Shown piece by piece: positions 53,248-62,749 of a DNA stretch of 64,000 nt; position 1 is the stretch's first letter; every line of letters begins with the position of its first letter. The translations under genes and the position numbers were made by a program. Source of the DNA: Leeuwenhoekiella aestuarii (GTDB lineage: Bacteria > Bacteroidota > Bacteroidia > Flavobacteriales > Flavobacteriaceae). The DNA lies in NCBI RefSeq assembly GCF_004104055.1, contig NZ_QOVJ01000003.1:248001-312000 (forward strand), in the 5' to 3' direction. The notes beneath the pieces were generated by a model that was given only the letters and a program-made list of their open reading frames with translations, did not search any database and was not told where the DNA came from.

Positions 53248-56200
53248 ATGAATGTGAAGGTAAAGTATATACTTGGGTTTGTTACACTGCTCTTTATGCA
53301 AGGGTTAGTGGCACAGACCATTACCGGTACGGTAACAGATAATACCGGTGTTCCGCTCCCTGGAGCAAATGTCATCGAGAAGGGTACTACTAACGGTGCT
53401 TCTACAGATTTTGACGGTAATTATACATTAGAGTTAACCACTTCTAATCCTGTAATTACATTCTCATCTTTAGGTTTTTTAACTAAAGACGTTACAGTAG
53501 GTGGTCAAACAATGATCAATATGAAAATGGAAGAGGATGCTCAGCAACTAGGTGAAGTTGTGGTAACAGCCTTAGGTATTACTAAAGATCAACGTAAACT
53601 GGGCTATTCTGTGACCGAAGTAGATGGTGATGGTCTAACTCAGGCTCGAGAAACTAACGTTGCAAACGGTTTAGTGGGTAAGGTTTCAGGTTTATCAATA
53701 AAACAAACCAACAGTGGTCCTGGTGGTACAGCTAAAATCTTATTAAGAGGTTTGTCAAGTGCTAATACGGGTTCTACTTCTCCATTGTTCGTTATTGATG
53801 GAGTGCCAATGGATAATACACAGCGTGGTTCTGCAGGAGAATGGGGTGGTTCTGATGGCGGTGACGGTATAGGAAACCTCAACCCAGATGATATTGAATC
53901 TATGACGGTGCTTAAAGGTCAATCAGCTTCAGCGCTTTATGGATCACGAGCTTCTAACGGGGTTATAATGGTTACCACTAAGAAAGGAAGTAAAGGAGAT
54001 TATAGCATTACTCTAAATTCAAATTTTCAGGTTGAAAAAGCAATAGATTTAACAGATTTTCAATCTGTTTATGGTCAAGGTATCAATGGTCTTAAGCCTG
54101 GAAGTGCAGCTATTGCGCAAGCAACTAATCGCAGATCCTGGGGAGCGCGTTTAGATGGTAGTGATGTTATAGGTTATGATGGTAATACGTATTCGTATAG
54201 CAAAGCCGGTAACAGTTATATCGACTTTTATGATACAGGTAATACCTTTACCAATACACTTTCAGTTTCTAAAGGGGTAGGTGATGGTTCTTTTAGACTT
54301 TCATTATCCAATTTAAATTCAGAGTCAATAGTTCCAAATAGTGGTCTTGACCGTATAACAGTAAACCTTACAGCTGATCAAAATATCACAGATAAGTTAA
54401 ACGTTTCAGCAACAGTAAATTATACTGATGAGCGTTATGATAACCAGCCTTTTTTAAGTGACGGTCCTAAAAACCCAACAAATTTTTACTTATTAGCACC
54501 TAACGTAGATCATACGATATTTGCACCAGGATTTGATGAGAATGGTCAAGAGATCATTTTTAGCGATGATGCATATGCAACAAATCCTTATTTCATCACA
54601 AATCAAGGCATTAACGACCCTAACCGTAAGCGTTTTATTTCAATATTATCTTCTAAATATAGTTTTACCGATGACACTTATGCTTTATTACGTTTAGGTA
54701 ATGATACCTCTAATGATACATTTTTTAGTGTTGATCCTTATGGGTTAGCTTATTTATCAGAAGCAAATTCAAACGGAAATTTGAGCGGAAAAGGACAGTC
54801 TACCCGATCAGAACTAAATATTGATGGTATTTTTGGAACTAACTTTAGTATTACAGAAGACTTTGAAGTTGATGCTCTAGCCGGTGCTACTTTGAGAAGA
54901 AACAAGTATCAGACTGTAGGAGTAAGTGGTGGTCCGTTTATCTTCCCATATTTATATTCTCCTTTAAATGTGGTAAATATTGGTAGGTCATACGACTATG
55001 AAGAAAAAGAGGTTCAGTCAGGATATTATTCTTTTGATTTTAGTTATAAAAATTTCTTAACTGTTACTACTACTGGTCGGTATGATGTTTATTCAACTCT
55101 ACCTGAGAATAATAACAGTATCTTTACTCCTTCGGTTACAACATCTTTTATTTTTGATGATTTTCTCAATATAGATGCTTTAAGCTTTGGTAAGTTAAGA
55201 GCGTCATATGCAGTTACCAGTGGAGAACCTGGGGCAGCATATGGAACAAGTTTTTACTACACTGCTGGTAATTCTATAAATGGAGTTGCTACGGGTTCTA
55301 GCCCTAGCGATCTACCTAATCTAGCACTAAAGCCTTTTACCCTTGATGAATTTGAAGTTGGACTTAACTTGAAAATGTTTAATAATAAGCTAGGTTTGGA
55401 TTTAGCGTATTTTGTTAAAACTTCGCATGATGAGATATATAACGCAAATTATAGCGCGGCATCTGGTTTTAATAAAGGTGTTGTAGCAACTGGTTCACTT
55501 CAAAACAAAGGCTTAGAGGTTTTATTAACCGGTTCTCCTGTAACTACAGAGAATTTCTCTTGGAATTCTTCTTTTAACTTTACCTATTTGAAAAATGAAG
55601 TACTTCAAACAGATACAGATAATAATCCATTAACTCTAGGTACAAACCGAGCAGTTGTAGGAGCGGCAACAACAGCTATGGTTGTAGGAGAAGCTGGTCC
55701 TCAGATTAGAGCTTATGATTATGCTTATAATGATGACGGAAGTATTCAATACGATTCTGAAGGTTTACCGGTACGCGGTGAGTTAAAGTCATTTGGTCAG
55801 GTGCTACCTAAATTTTATGGTGGTTTTAATAACGATTTTTCTTACAAAAACTTCAATCTGGCTTTCTTAGTTGATTTTAACTATGGTAATAAAGTACTAT
55901 CAGCAACAGAATACTATGCTCGTTTTAACGGTTTAAGTAAAGCTACTTTAGTTGGTCGTGAGAACGGTCTAACCAATGATGGAGTAACTGTAGATGCTCA
56001 GACATATTATCAAAATGAAATTCAGCGAATTAATAGTAAGAGTGTAGTTGATGGTGATTTTATCAAGTTGCGTCAAGTTACTTTAGGGTATTCTTTCCCT
56101 TCTGAAATGTTTGACAATGTAAAATTCTTTGAAGGAATTAGAGTTTCTCTTGTAGCTCGTAACCTTGCGATCTTATGGCGTAAAGCAGAAAACATAGATC

Positions 56201-56304
56201 CTGAAAGTAGTTTTGGTTCAACAGTAAACTTCTTAGGTATTGAAGGAGGTAGTTTACCATCATCACGATCTCTTGGTCTTAACGTAAATTTCAAAATAAA
56301 GTAA
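53248..56304 (+). CDS. SusC/RagA-type TonB-linked outer membrane protein
   Basis: A 1018-residue TonB-dependent transporter. Signal peptide to about residue 22 (GLVAQ), a carboxypeptidase-like domain (ITGTVTDNTGVPLPGANVIEKG), TonB-box-like EVVVTALGITKDQRKLG, plug (LFVIDGVPMDN, SALYGSRASNGVIMVTTKKG) and barrel ending in NVNFKIK. The SusD partner begins 2 bases after its stop codon. The pair lacks adjacent carbohydrate enzymes, so the substrate is unknown. It ranks with the first SusC in layout but only distantly in detail. Confidence 0.96.
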   Translation: MNVKVKYILGFVTLLFMQGLVAQTITGTVTDNTGVPLPGANVIEKGTTNGASTDFDGNYTLELTTSNPVITFSSLGFLTKDVTVGGQTMINMKMEEDAQQLGEVVVTALGITKDQRKLGYSVTEVDGDGLTQARETNVANGLVGKVSGLSIKQTNSGPGGTAKILLRGLSSANTGSTSPLFVIDGVPMDNTQRGSAGEWGGSDGGDGIGNLNPDDIESMTVLKGQSASALYGSRASNGVIMVTTKKGSKGDYSITLNSNFQVEKAIDLTDFQSVYGQGINGLKPGSAAIAQATNRRSWGARLDGSDVIGYDGNTYSYSKAGNSYIDFYDTGNTFTNTLSVSKGVGDGSFRLSLSNLNSESIVPNSGLDRITVNLTADQNITDKLNVSATVNYTDERYDNQPFLSDGPKNPTNFYLLAPNVDHTIFAPGFDENGQEIIFSDDAYATNPYFITNQGINDPNRKRFISILSSKYSFTDDTYALLRLGNDTSNDTFFSVDPYGLAYLSEANSNGNLSGKGQSTRSELNIDGIFGTNFSITEDFEVDALAGATLRRNKYQTVGVSGGPFIFPYLYSPLNVVNIGRSYDYEEKEVQSGYYSFDFSYKNFLTVTTTGRYDVYSTLPENNNSIFTPSVTTSFIFDDFLNIDALSFGKLRASYAVTSGEPGAAYGTSFYYTAGNSINGVATGSSPSDLPNLALKPFTLDEFEVGLNLKMFNNKLGLDLAYFVKTSHDEIYNANYSAASGFNKGVVATGSLQNKGLEVLLTGSPVTTENFSWNSSFNFTYLKNEVLQTDTDNNPLTLGTNRAVVGAATTAMVVGEAGPQIRAYDYAYNDDGSIQYDSEGLPVRGELKSFGQVLPKFYGGFNNDFSYKNFNLAFLVDFNYGNKVLSATEYYARFNGLSKATLVGRENGLTNDGVTVDAQTYYQNEIQRINSKSVVDGDFIKLRQVTLGYSFPSEMFDNVKFFEGIRVSLVARNLAILWRKAENIDPESSFGSTVNFLGIEGGSLPSSRSLGLNVNFKIK

Positions 56305-56305
56305 A

Positions 56306-57913
56306 ATGAAAAAATATATAAAACTTATAACAGCTGTTGTAGTTCTGGGATTAGCATCTTGTGATAGCGACTTCACGGAAATTAATACAGATCCCGATAA
56401 AGCTTCAGGTGAAATTTTTGATCCTAATCTTATATTACCAGACGCACTATATAAATATGCAAACAGTACAACGGGATATAGAGGTCCTATTCTGTTTCAA
56501 TCTATGTGGGTGCAGTTAATGGCTTCTACATCAACTATTGCAAACTATTATACCAATGCAGATAAGTATGTGCCTTCTGGTAGTACACCGGGATACGCTG
56601 CAAGCATATGGTCTGATAACTATCGTGTTGCTTCAGAGATGTATCAGATGAAAAAGCTCGCAATAGATAAAGGATATCCTAACCTTGCAAATATTGCAGA
56701 TATTGTTAAAATTCAGTCTATTGCTTTTATGTCTGATGTGTATGGTGATGTGCCTTACAACGAAGCATTGCAATTAGAAGATGGTATATCAAGACCTTCT
56801 TATGATAAGCAAGAAGAATTATATCCTCAATTATTAGAAGAGTTGAATACCGCAATTAGCGCACTAGATACTTCTGCAGATAGTCCTACTAATGATATTT
56901 TTTATGATGGGGATATTAGCAAATGGAAAAAATTTGGATATTCTTTGATGCTTAAAATGGCTATGCGTTTAGTAAATGTAGACGAATCTCTTGCACAATC
57001 TTATGTTGAAACTGCCTCCGCAGGTGGTGTGTTTGCTTCTACCGCTGATGAAGCGATTCTTTTAACCGATAACTCAACAGGTTTCCACAACAGTAATAGT
57101 GCCGCTTTGGCAACAGCTTCAGATTACTATGAAGTACGCTGGTCTGATGTAATGATCGATTACTTAAACTCAACAGATGATCCTCGTTTGAGTGTAATTG
57201 CTGAAGTTCCTGAAGCTGGTTTAGCTGCTAATCAAGATGCAAGTTTAAGTGGAGATTCAGACCCTACAATTCAATTAGGAATGCCTAACGGTTATGACCT
57301 TAACGGAGGAGCTACAGATATTTCTAATGCACCAGACTATCCAGGCCCTACTGACGCAAACGGTGAAGATGATTCTGATGCACCAATTGGAGCATATTCT
57401 CGACCAACTTCTATGTATCGTAATCTTGAGGCTCCTGTATTTGTATTGACATATGCAGAAACTCAGTTATTACTTGCTGAAGCTGCTGTAAGAGGTTATA
57501 ATGTAGGTGGCACAGCTGCTGAGTATTATGCTAACGGATTAAGTGGAGCAATGACTGCGATCAATAAATATGGAGGTTCGCAGATCGCTACTGCAGATAT
57601 TACGGCATATGTGGCTGCTAATCCTTTAGATGTTTCTTCTACAGAAGCTTCATTAAAAATGATCAACATTCAATACTGGGCGACTACCGGTTTACTTGGT
57701 AACTTTACGGAAGCTTGGTCAAACTGGAGAAGATCTGCATATCCAGAATTAACTCCTGTAAATTATACTGGAAACTTTTCTAACGGTACGATACCTGTGC
57801 GACAAATTTATCCTGCAGATGAGTCTACCTACAATCCTGAAAACTATTCTGCTGCTGCTTCAGCAATGGGAGGAGATGTATGGACATCTAATGTATGGTG
57901 GGATAACAACTAA
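56306..57913 (+). CDS. SusD/RagB family lipoprotein (SusD-like 2)
   Basis: A 535-residue surface lipoprotein with Cys19 (VLGLASC) and the early motif DSDFTEINTDPDKAS of the SusD-like_2 group. A helical core follows (VASEMYQMKKLAIDKGYPNLAN, VYGDVPYNEALQ) with a C-terminal ANPLDVSSTEASLKMINIQYWATTGLL region. It binds the ligand of the preceding SusC. The ATG is one base beyond the receptor stop, indicating coupled translation. Confidence 0.93.
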   Translation: MKKYIKLITAVVVLGLASCDSDFTEINTDPDKASGEIFDPNLILPDALYKYANSTTGYRGPILFQSMWVQLMASTSTIANYYTNADKYVPSGSTPGYAASIWSDNYRVASEMYQMKKLAIDKGYPNLANIADIVKIQSIAFMSDVYGDVPYNEALQLEDGISRPSYDKQEELYPQLLEELNTAISALDTSADSPTNDIFYDGDISKWKKFGYSLMLKMAMRLVNVDESLAQSYVETASAGGVFASTADEAILLTDNSTGFHNSNSAALATASDYYEVRWSDVMIDYLNSTDDPRLSVIAEVPEAGLAANQDASLSGDSDPTIQLGMPNGYDLNGGATDISNAPDYPGPTDANGEDDSDAPIGAYSRPTSMYRNLEAPVFVLTYAETQLLLAEAAVRGYNVGGTAAEYYANGLSGAMTAINKYGGSQIATADITAYVAANPLDVSSTEASLKMINIQYWATTGLLGNFTEAWSNWRRSAYPELTPVNYTGNFSNGTIPVRQIYPADESTYNPENYSAAASAMGGDVWTSNVWWDNN

Positions 57914-57950
57914 TATCAGTTGTCTTCTAAGATTTATAGTATAAAAATTA

Positions 57951-57979
57951 AAGGAGGGCAATAGCCCTCCTTTTTTTAT
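57951..57979 (+). terminator. Terminator after susD
   Basis: AAGGAGGGC (57951-57959) pairs with GCCCTCCTT (57964-57972), followed by a T-run. Confidence 0.9.
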
Positions 57980-58008
57980 AAATTAGTTTCTTAATTAATA
58001 GATTAATT

Positions 58009-61000
58009 ATGATAAAGAGATTCTCTTTAATTGCACTGTGGATTTTTTCTGTTTCTTCGCTTATTTCTATTACAGCAAATGCACAAGCAACAAAACTTTT
58101 TGATTTATTACCTGCATCTGAGACCGAAGTCGATTTCGTGAATACTTTAGAAGATTCTCAGACTGAAAATATCCTGATTTACGCTAATTTTTACGGTGGA
58201 GCAGGAGTAGGAGTAATTGATATAAATAATGACGGACTACAAGATTTATTCTTTGCAGGGAACTTAGTTGCTAACGAACTTTATTTGAATCAAGGTGATT
58301 TAAAGTTTAAAAAAATTACAAAGGAAGCCGGAATTGAGTTTGACGGTGGTTGGTCTACAGGTGTTACTATTGCAGATGTTAATAACGATGGTTTTCAAGA
58401 TATTTATGTGAGCAGAGAGCTTTATGATGACAAGCCAGAATTGCGTAAGAATTTATTATACATAAATAATCAGGATAATACGTTTACAGAACGTGGAGCG
58501 GAATATGGTGTAGCTGATGATGAACGCACGCGTCACGCAACTTTTTTTGATTATGATAAAGATGGTTTTCTTGATCTTTTGTTACTCACGCAACCACCAA
58601 ACCCTGGTAGTTATTCAATTTTCTCTGGGACAGAGTTGAGAAAAGAAGAATATCATTTAAAACTCTTTAAAAACAATAGTGGAACTTCATTTACCGAAAC
58701 TTCAGAACAAGCCGGAGTTTCAATCACAGGATTTCCTAATGCAGTTTCAGCAAGTGATTTTGACAACGATGGTTGGACAGATTTATATGTCGCGAATGAT
58801 TTTGCGGCTCCAGATTTTCTTTTCATTAATAATCAAGACGGAACATTTTCATATAAAACTGAAGAAGCTTTACAACACATCCCATATTACAGTATGGGCG
58901 TGGATGCTGCAGATTTGAACAATGACAACCTTCTTGATGTATTTGTGGTAGATATGGTTGCTAAAGACAATTATCGTCTAAAATCTAATATGAGCGGAAT
59001 GAACCCAAAATCGTTTTGGAAAGTTGTGAGTGACGGCGGTTATTATCAATATATGTATAACACATTACAACTTAACAACGGTAACGGAAGCTTTAGCGAT
59101 ATAGGTCAGTATACCGGTATGGCAGCTACTGATTGGAGCTGGGCAAATCTAATTGCAGATTTTGATAACGATGGATTAAAAGACACTTATGTTACCAATG
59201 GTCTTTTGCGAGACATAAGAAATACAGATGCAGATAAAGAGGTTGCAGCTTACATTAACAAGCTTACTCATGATTGGGTTCTCAAGCATCCTGATGGTGG
59301 CGGAATCAAAACTATTTTTGATATTCTAGATGTAGATAAGGTGGTTGAATTAATTCCGTCTCAACCTTTAAAAAACTTCGCTTTTAAAAATACTGGTAAT
59401 CTTGATTTTATTGAGGTTCAACAAGAATGGGGACTGGATCAGGCATCTTTTTCTAATGGTGCATCTTATGTTGATTTAGATAACGACGGCGATCTTGACA
59501 TCGTGGTTAATAACATAAATGCAGAAGCATTCATTTATCGCAACAATTCAGATCATCAAGCATCTAGCAATTATTTGAGAATTAAACCGCTTGGTAAAAA
59601 TAATTTAGCTGTTTTGGGGGCGCGTGTTTCGGTCTATGTTAACGGTGATACCCAAATGCAAGAGTTGACAAACGTTCGGGGTATCTATTCTACCAGTGAA
59701 CAGGTAGCACATTTTGGTCTTGGTGCTTCAACTAGCGTTGATAGTGTTATAGTTTCTTGGCCTAACGGGAAGCAAGTGCGTTTAAAAAATGTTGAGGCAA
59801 ATCAACAGCTGAGTGTTTCTGACGAAAACGCGCAGGACGGAAATTCTATTTACAGTTTCGGGTCAACAAATGATTATTTTGAGGATATAACTTCAGAATT
59901 TCCTATAAAATTAAAAACACCTGAAAATGATTATGATGATTTTGAAGAGCAGGTATTGCTTCCACATAAATTGTCACAATTTGGTCCTGCGATGGCAAAA
60001 GGTGATATTAATAATGATGGGTTAGAAGATATTTATATAGGCGGTGCTGCCGGTTTTTCCGGTTCTATTTATATTCAGCAAACAAATGGAAGCTTTAAAA
60101 AATTAATGGCAGGAGTTTTTAAAAATGATGCTTCTCAAGAGGATCTCGATGCAGTATTTGCTGATGTAAATAGGGATGGTTTTCAAGATTTAGTTGTTGT
60201 AAGTGGAGGAAATGAAGAAGCTAAGGGTTCAGACTTTTATATGGATCGCTATTATGAGAATGATACCAAAGGATCTTTCATCAAAAAAGAGATTGAAAAC
60301 GCACTAACTGAAAGTGGTTCTAAAGTTATCGCAGCTGATTATGAAGGAGATGGAGACATTGATTTTTTTATTGGTGGAAGAATAACACCACACGAATATC
60401 CGCTACCGGCAACCAGCCAGTTACTGGTTAATGAAAATGGAAAACTCACTAACCTTACTGAAGAATTAGCTCCACAATTTAAAAATTTAGGCTTGGTTAC
60501 CGATGCAGTCTGGTCTGACGTTGATGCAGATGGAGACCTGGATTTACTGGTCGTAGGTGAGTGGATGACAATTACCTATTTTGAGAATGAAGATGGTCGT
60601 CTTACCAAGAAAGAAATAGTTGCTTTGGCAGAAACTTCGGGTTGGTGGTTTAGTATAGAAAAGGGAGATTTTGATAATGATGGCGACGAGGATTTTATTA
60701 TTGGTAACTTGGGTGCTAATTATAAGTATCAGACCACATTAGAAAAACCTTTTGATATTTATTACGATGATTTTGATAATAACGGAAAAGGCGATATTGT
60801 CTTAGGTTATTACAATGGCGATGGTCATTTCCCCTTACGTGGATTTTCATGTTCTTCAGAGCAAATTCCAAGTTTAAAAAAAGAGATTAAGCAATATAAT
60901 ATTTTTGCCTCTTTAGAAATCGATGAGGTCTATGGGAAAAAAGATCTTGAAAGATCTTTGCACTATACAGCAGATACTTTTAATACTATCTATTTAGAAA

Positions 61001-61344
61001 ATACGGGAGATAATTTTAAGGTTCATAAACTTCCCACAGAAGTGCAGCTTGCGCCTATAAATGATATAATCGTTCAAGATTTTAATAAAGACGGAAATCT
61101 GGATGCCTTGCTTGCTGGTAACTTATTTGTTTCAGAGATCGAAACACCACGTGCAGATAGCGGTACCGGTGTTTTACTTTTAGGAGATGGAACAGGAGCT
61201 TTTAAGGTGCAAACGTCTAAAGATTCTGGTTTCTTTGCAAATGGCGATGTAAAGCGTATTGTACCACTTCAAGTTCAGGGAAAAGAAATTATACTAGTAG
61301 GTAATAATAATGCTAAGGTTCAGGCTTTTGAACTGAAGAAATAA
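58009..61344 (+). CDS. FG-GAP/VCBS repeat protein with ASPIC/UnbV domain
   Basis: A 1111-residue exported protein (signal peptide to about Ala27). It carries many calcium-binding FG-GAP/VCBS blades of the DINNDGLQDLFFAG type (for example NDGFQDIYVSRE, DFDNDGWTDLYVANDF, DADGDLDLLVVGEW), which form a beta-propeller. At about 530-610 is an ASPIC/UnbV domain (VLGARVSVYVNGDTQMQELTN, ASTSVDSVIVSWPNGKQVRL). Such proteins are common beside SusC/SusD pairs and are thought to work in binding or adhesion at the surface. It follows the second pair, with a terminator in the 95-base gap. Confidence 0.93.
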   Translation: MIKRFSLIALWIFSVSSLISITANAQATKLFDLLPASETEVDFVNTLEDSQTENILIYANFYGGAGVGVIDINNDGLQDLFFAGNLVANELYLNQGDLKFKKITKEAGIEFDGGWSTGVTIADVNNDGFQDIYVSRELYDDKPELRKNLLYINNQDNTFTERGAEYGVADDERTRHATFFDYDKDGFLDLLLLTQPPNPGSYSIFSGTELRKEEYHLKLFKNNSGTSFTETSEQAGVSITGFPNAVSASDFDNDGWTDLYVANDFAAPDFLFINNQDGTFSYKTEEALQHIPYYSMGVDAADLNNDNLLDVFVVDMVAKDNYRLKSNMSGMNPKSFWKVVSDGGYYQYMYNTLQLNNGNGSFSDIGQYTGMAATDWSWANLIADFDNDGLKDTYVTNGLLRDIRNTDADKEVAAYINKLTHDWVLKHPDGGGIKTIFDILDVDKVVELIPSQPLKNFAFKNTGNLDFIEVQQEWGLDQASFSNGASYVDLDNDGDLDIVVNNINAEAFIYRNNSDHQASSNYLRIKPLGKNNLAVLGARVSVYVNGDTQMQELTNVRGIYSTSEQVAHFGLGASTSVDSVIVSWPNGKQVRLKNVEANQQLSVSDENAQDGNSIYSFGSTNDYFEDITSEFPIKLKTPENDYDDFEEQVLLPHKLSQFGPAMAKGDINNDGLEDIYIGGAAGFSGSIYIQQTNGSFKKLMAGVFKNDASQEDLDAVFADVNRDGFQDLVVVSGGNEEAKGSDFYMDRYYENDTKGSFIKKEIENALTESGSKVIAADYEGDGDIDFFIGGRITPHEYPLPATSQLLVNENGKLTNLTEELAPQFKNLGLVTDAVWSDVDADGDLDLLVVGEWMTITYFENEDGRLTKKEIVALAETSGWWFSIEKGDFDNDGDEDFIIGNLGANYKYQTTLEKPFDIYYDDFDNNGKGDIVLGYYNGDGHFPLRGFSCSSEQIPSLKKEIKQYNIFASLEIDEVYGKKDLERSLHYTADTFNTIYLENTGDNFKVHKLPTEVQLAPINDIIVQDFNKDGNLDALLAGNLFVSEIETPRADSGTGVLLLGDGTGAFKVQTSKDSGFFANGDVKRIVPLQVQGKEIILVGNNNAKVQAFELKK

Positions 61345-61365
61345 TAAGTTTTTTTCTCCTATAAA

Positions 61366-61407
61366 GCAAAAGCCCTGAATATTGAGTTCAGGGCTTTTGC
61401 TTTTTTA
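61366..61407. terminator. Bidirectional terminator
   Basis: GCAAAAGCCCTGAA (61366-61379) pairs perfectly with TTCAGGGCTTTTGC (61387-61400), between convergent genes. Confidence 0.92.
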
Positions 61408-61422
61408 AGGTCTTTTAGAAAA

Positions 61423-62565
61423 TTATCCTTCGCCTAAAAGTTCTCGCATTTTAGAAACAAGAGCTTCTCCACGTAAATTTTTATCTATAATAGTACCGTT
61501 TGCATCAATGAGATATGTTGCTGGGATTGCAGTTATCCCATATTTGCGAGCTACAGGATCTTGCCATTCCATAAGGTTTGAAACATGATACCAGTCCATT
61601 TTATCATTTTCTATGGCAGTAAGCCATTTATTTTTGTCATTTGCACGATCTAAAGAAACGCTAATGATATTTAAACCTTTGTCGTGATAGGTTTTGTAAA
61701 CAGCAACCACGTTTGGATTTTCTTGACGACAAGGCTTGCACCAGCTTGCCCAGAAATCTATAATTGTATACTTAGAACCCATTGCATCAGCTAAAGCCAA
61801 TTCTGATCCATCTGGTGTAGGAGCGGTAAAAGAAGGAGCTTTATTACCTATTTCTGCTTGGGAAGCCGCAGCTTCTTGAGACTTTAGCTTAGCGATCATT
61901 TCATTAAGTTTAACACCTTTATCAATTTCTTTTAGATTATCATCAAGACTTTCAAATAATTCTTCAGCTTTATCCGCTTCAATAGCCTGTGTACCTACTA
62001 AATCAGATAAAATGATAACACTAACAAATTCACTGGGATGCTCTTCAATCAATTGAATTCTTCTGCGTGTATCTGCATCATTAATGGCGTCAAATTCGTT
62101 ACGTATGATAGTTACTTTTGACGTATCGCCGCTTTGCATTGCAGCCATCCCTTCTTGTTGTAATTTTTGCTTTTCTTTATTAGATGCAACCACATCATCA
62201 TAATAGAGTTTAAAAAAGTCATTTTCTGCACCACCGTTAACTTCAGAAGTATATAAGCTATCTTTATACGCTTTTACGGTAATCTCTTCGTTTTCGGCGA
62301 TAAGTATTACGTTTCCACGAGCGCTTTCAAAAGTTAAAACCATCATTTCTGGAGCACTAACGGGTTCAGGATTAAAGCTGAATTTTCCTTCCTTAATAAC
62401 AGTCGTATCTATGTTTTGTAATTGATTATTTGCATCAATTCTCTGTAAGAAAACATTGGTTCCGTTATTAATATCTGGTGTGGTACCGTTAATCTTAAAA
62501 CCGGCATCAGAGCCGCAGGATATAAGTAAAATTGCTGCCGCAATTAGTAAACAAAATTTATTCAT
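61423..62565 (-). CDS. TlpA/ResA-like thioredoxin lipoprotein with DUF4369
   Basis: A 380-residue lipoprotein (LLISC, Cys17). Residues about 24-130 form a DUF4369 beta domain (FKINGTTPDINNGTNVFLQRID), a helical middle follows, and the thioredoxin domain begins near 240 with the active site Trp-Cys276-Lys-Pro-Cys279 (WASWCKPC), then the cis-Pro region AIPATYLID. It reduces or isomerises disulfides, or delivers electrons, in the periplasm or on the inner face of the outer membrane. Proteins of this layout are frequent in Bacteroidota. A single gene. Confidence 0.92.
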   Translation of the reverse strand: MNKFCLLIAAAILLISCGSDAGFKINGTTPDINNGTNVFLQRIDANNQLQNIDTTVIKEGKFSFNPEPVSAPEMMVLTFESARGNVILIAENEEITVKAYKDSLYTSEVNGGAENDFFKLYYDDVVASNKEKQKLQQEGMAAMQSGDTSKVTIIRNEFDAINDADTRRRIQLIEEHPSEFVSVIILSDLVGTQAIEADKAEELFESLDDNLKEIDKGVKLNEMIAKLKSQEAAASQAEIGNKAPSFTAPTPDGSELALADAMGSKYTIIDFWASWCKPCRQENPNVVAVYKTYHDKGLNIISVSLDRANDKNKWLTAIENDKMDWYHVSNLMEWQDPVARKYGITAIPATYLIDANGTIIDKNLRGEALVSKMRELLGEG

Positions 62566-62749
62566 TCTTATCTAGATTTAGTTGTGCTGCAATATACGTG
62601 ATTTTAAGTTTTCTTAGAAGTTATGTTAGCTATATCAAGTGGGCTCAATATTTGACAGAATATAATGTAAGTTTAAACCTATGTTAAAGACAAACCTGTA
62701 GTAACGGGTTCAGAACTATTTTAGTATTTTGAATGTAAAGATTAAGGAT

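Noticed and set aside
58009-61344. CRISPR-like or tandem DNA repeats
   Set aside because: The repeated pattern is protein level (DxDNDG calcium loops); the DNA units vary and are not spaced as repeats and spacers.
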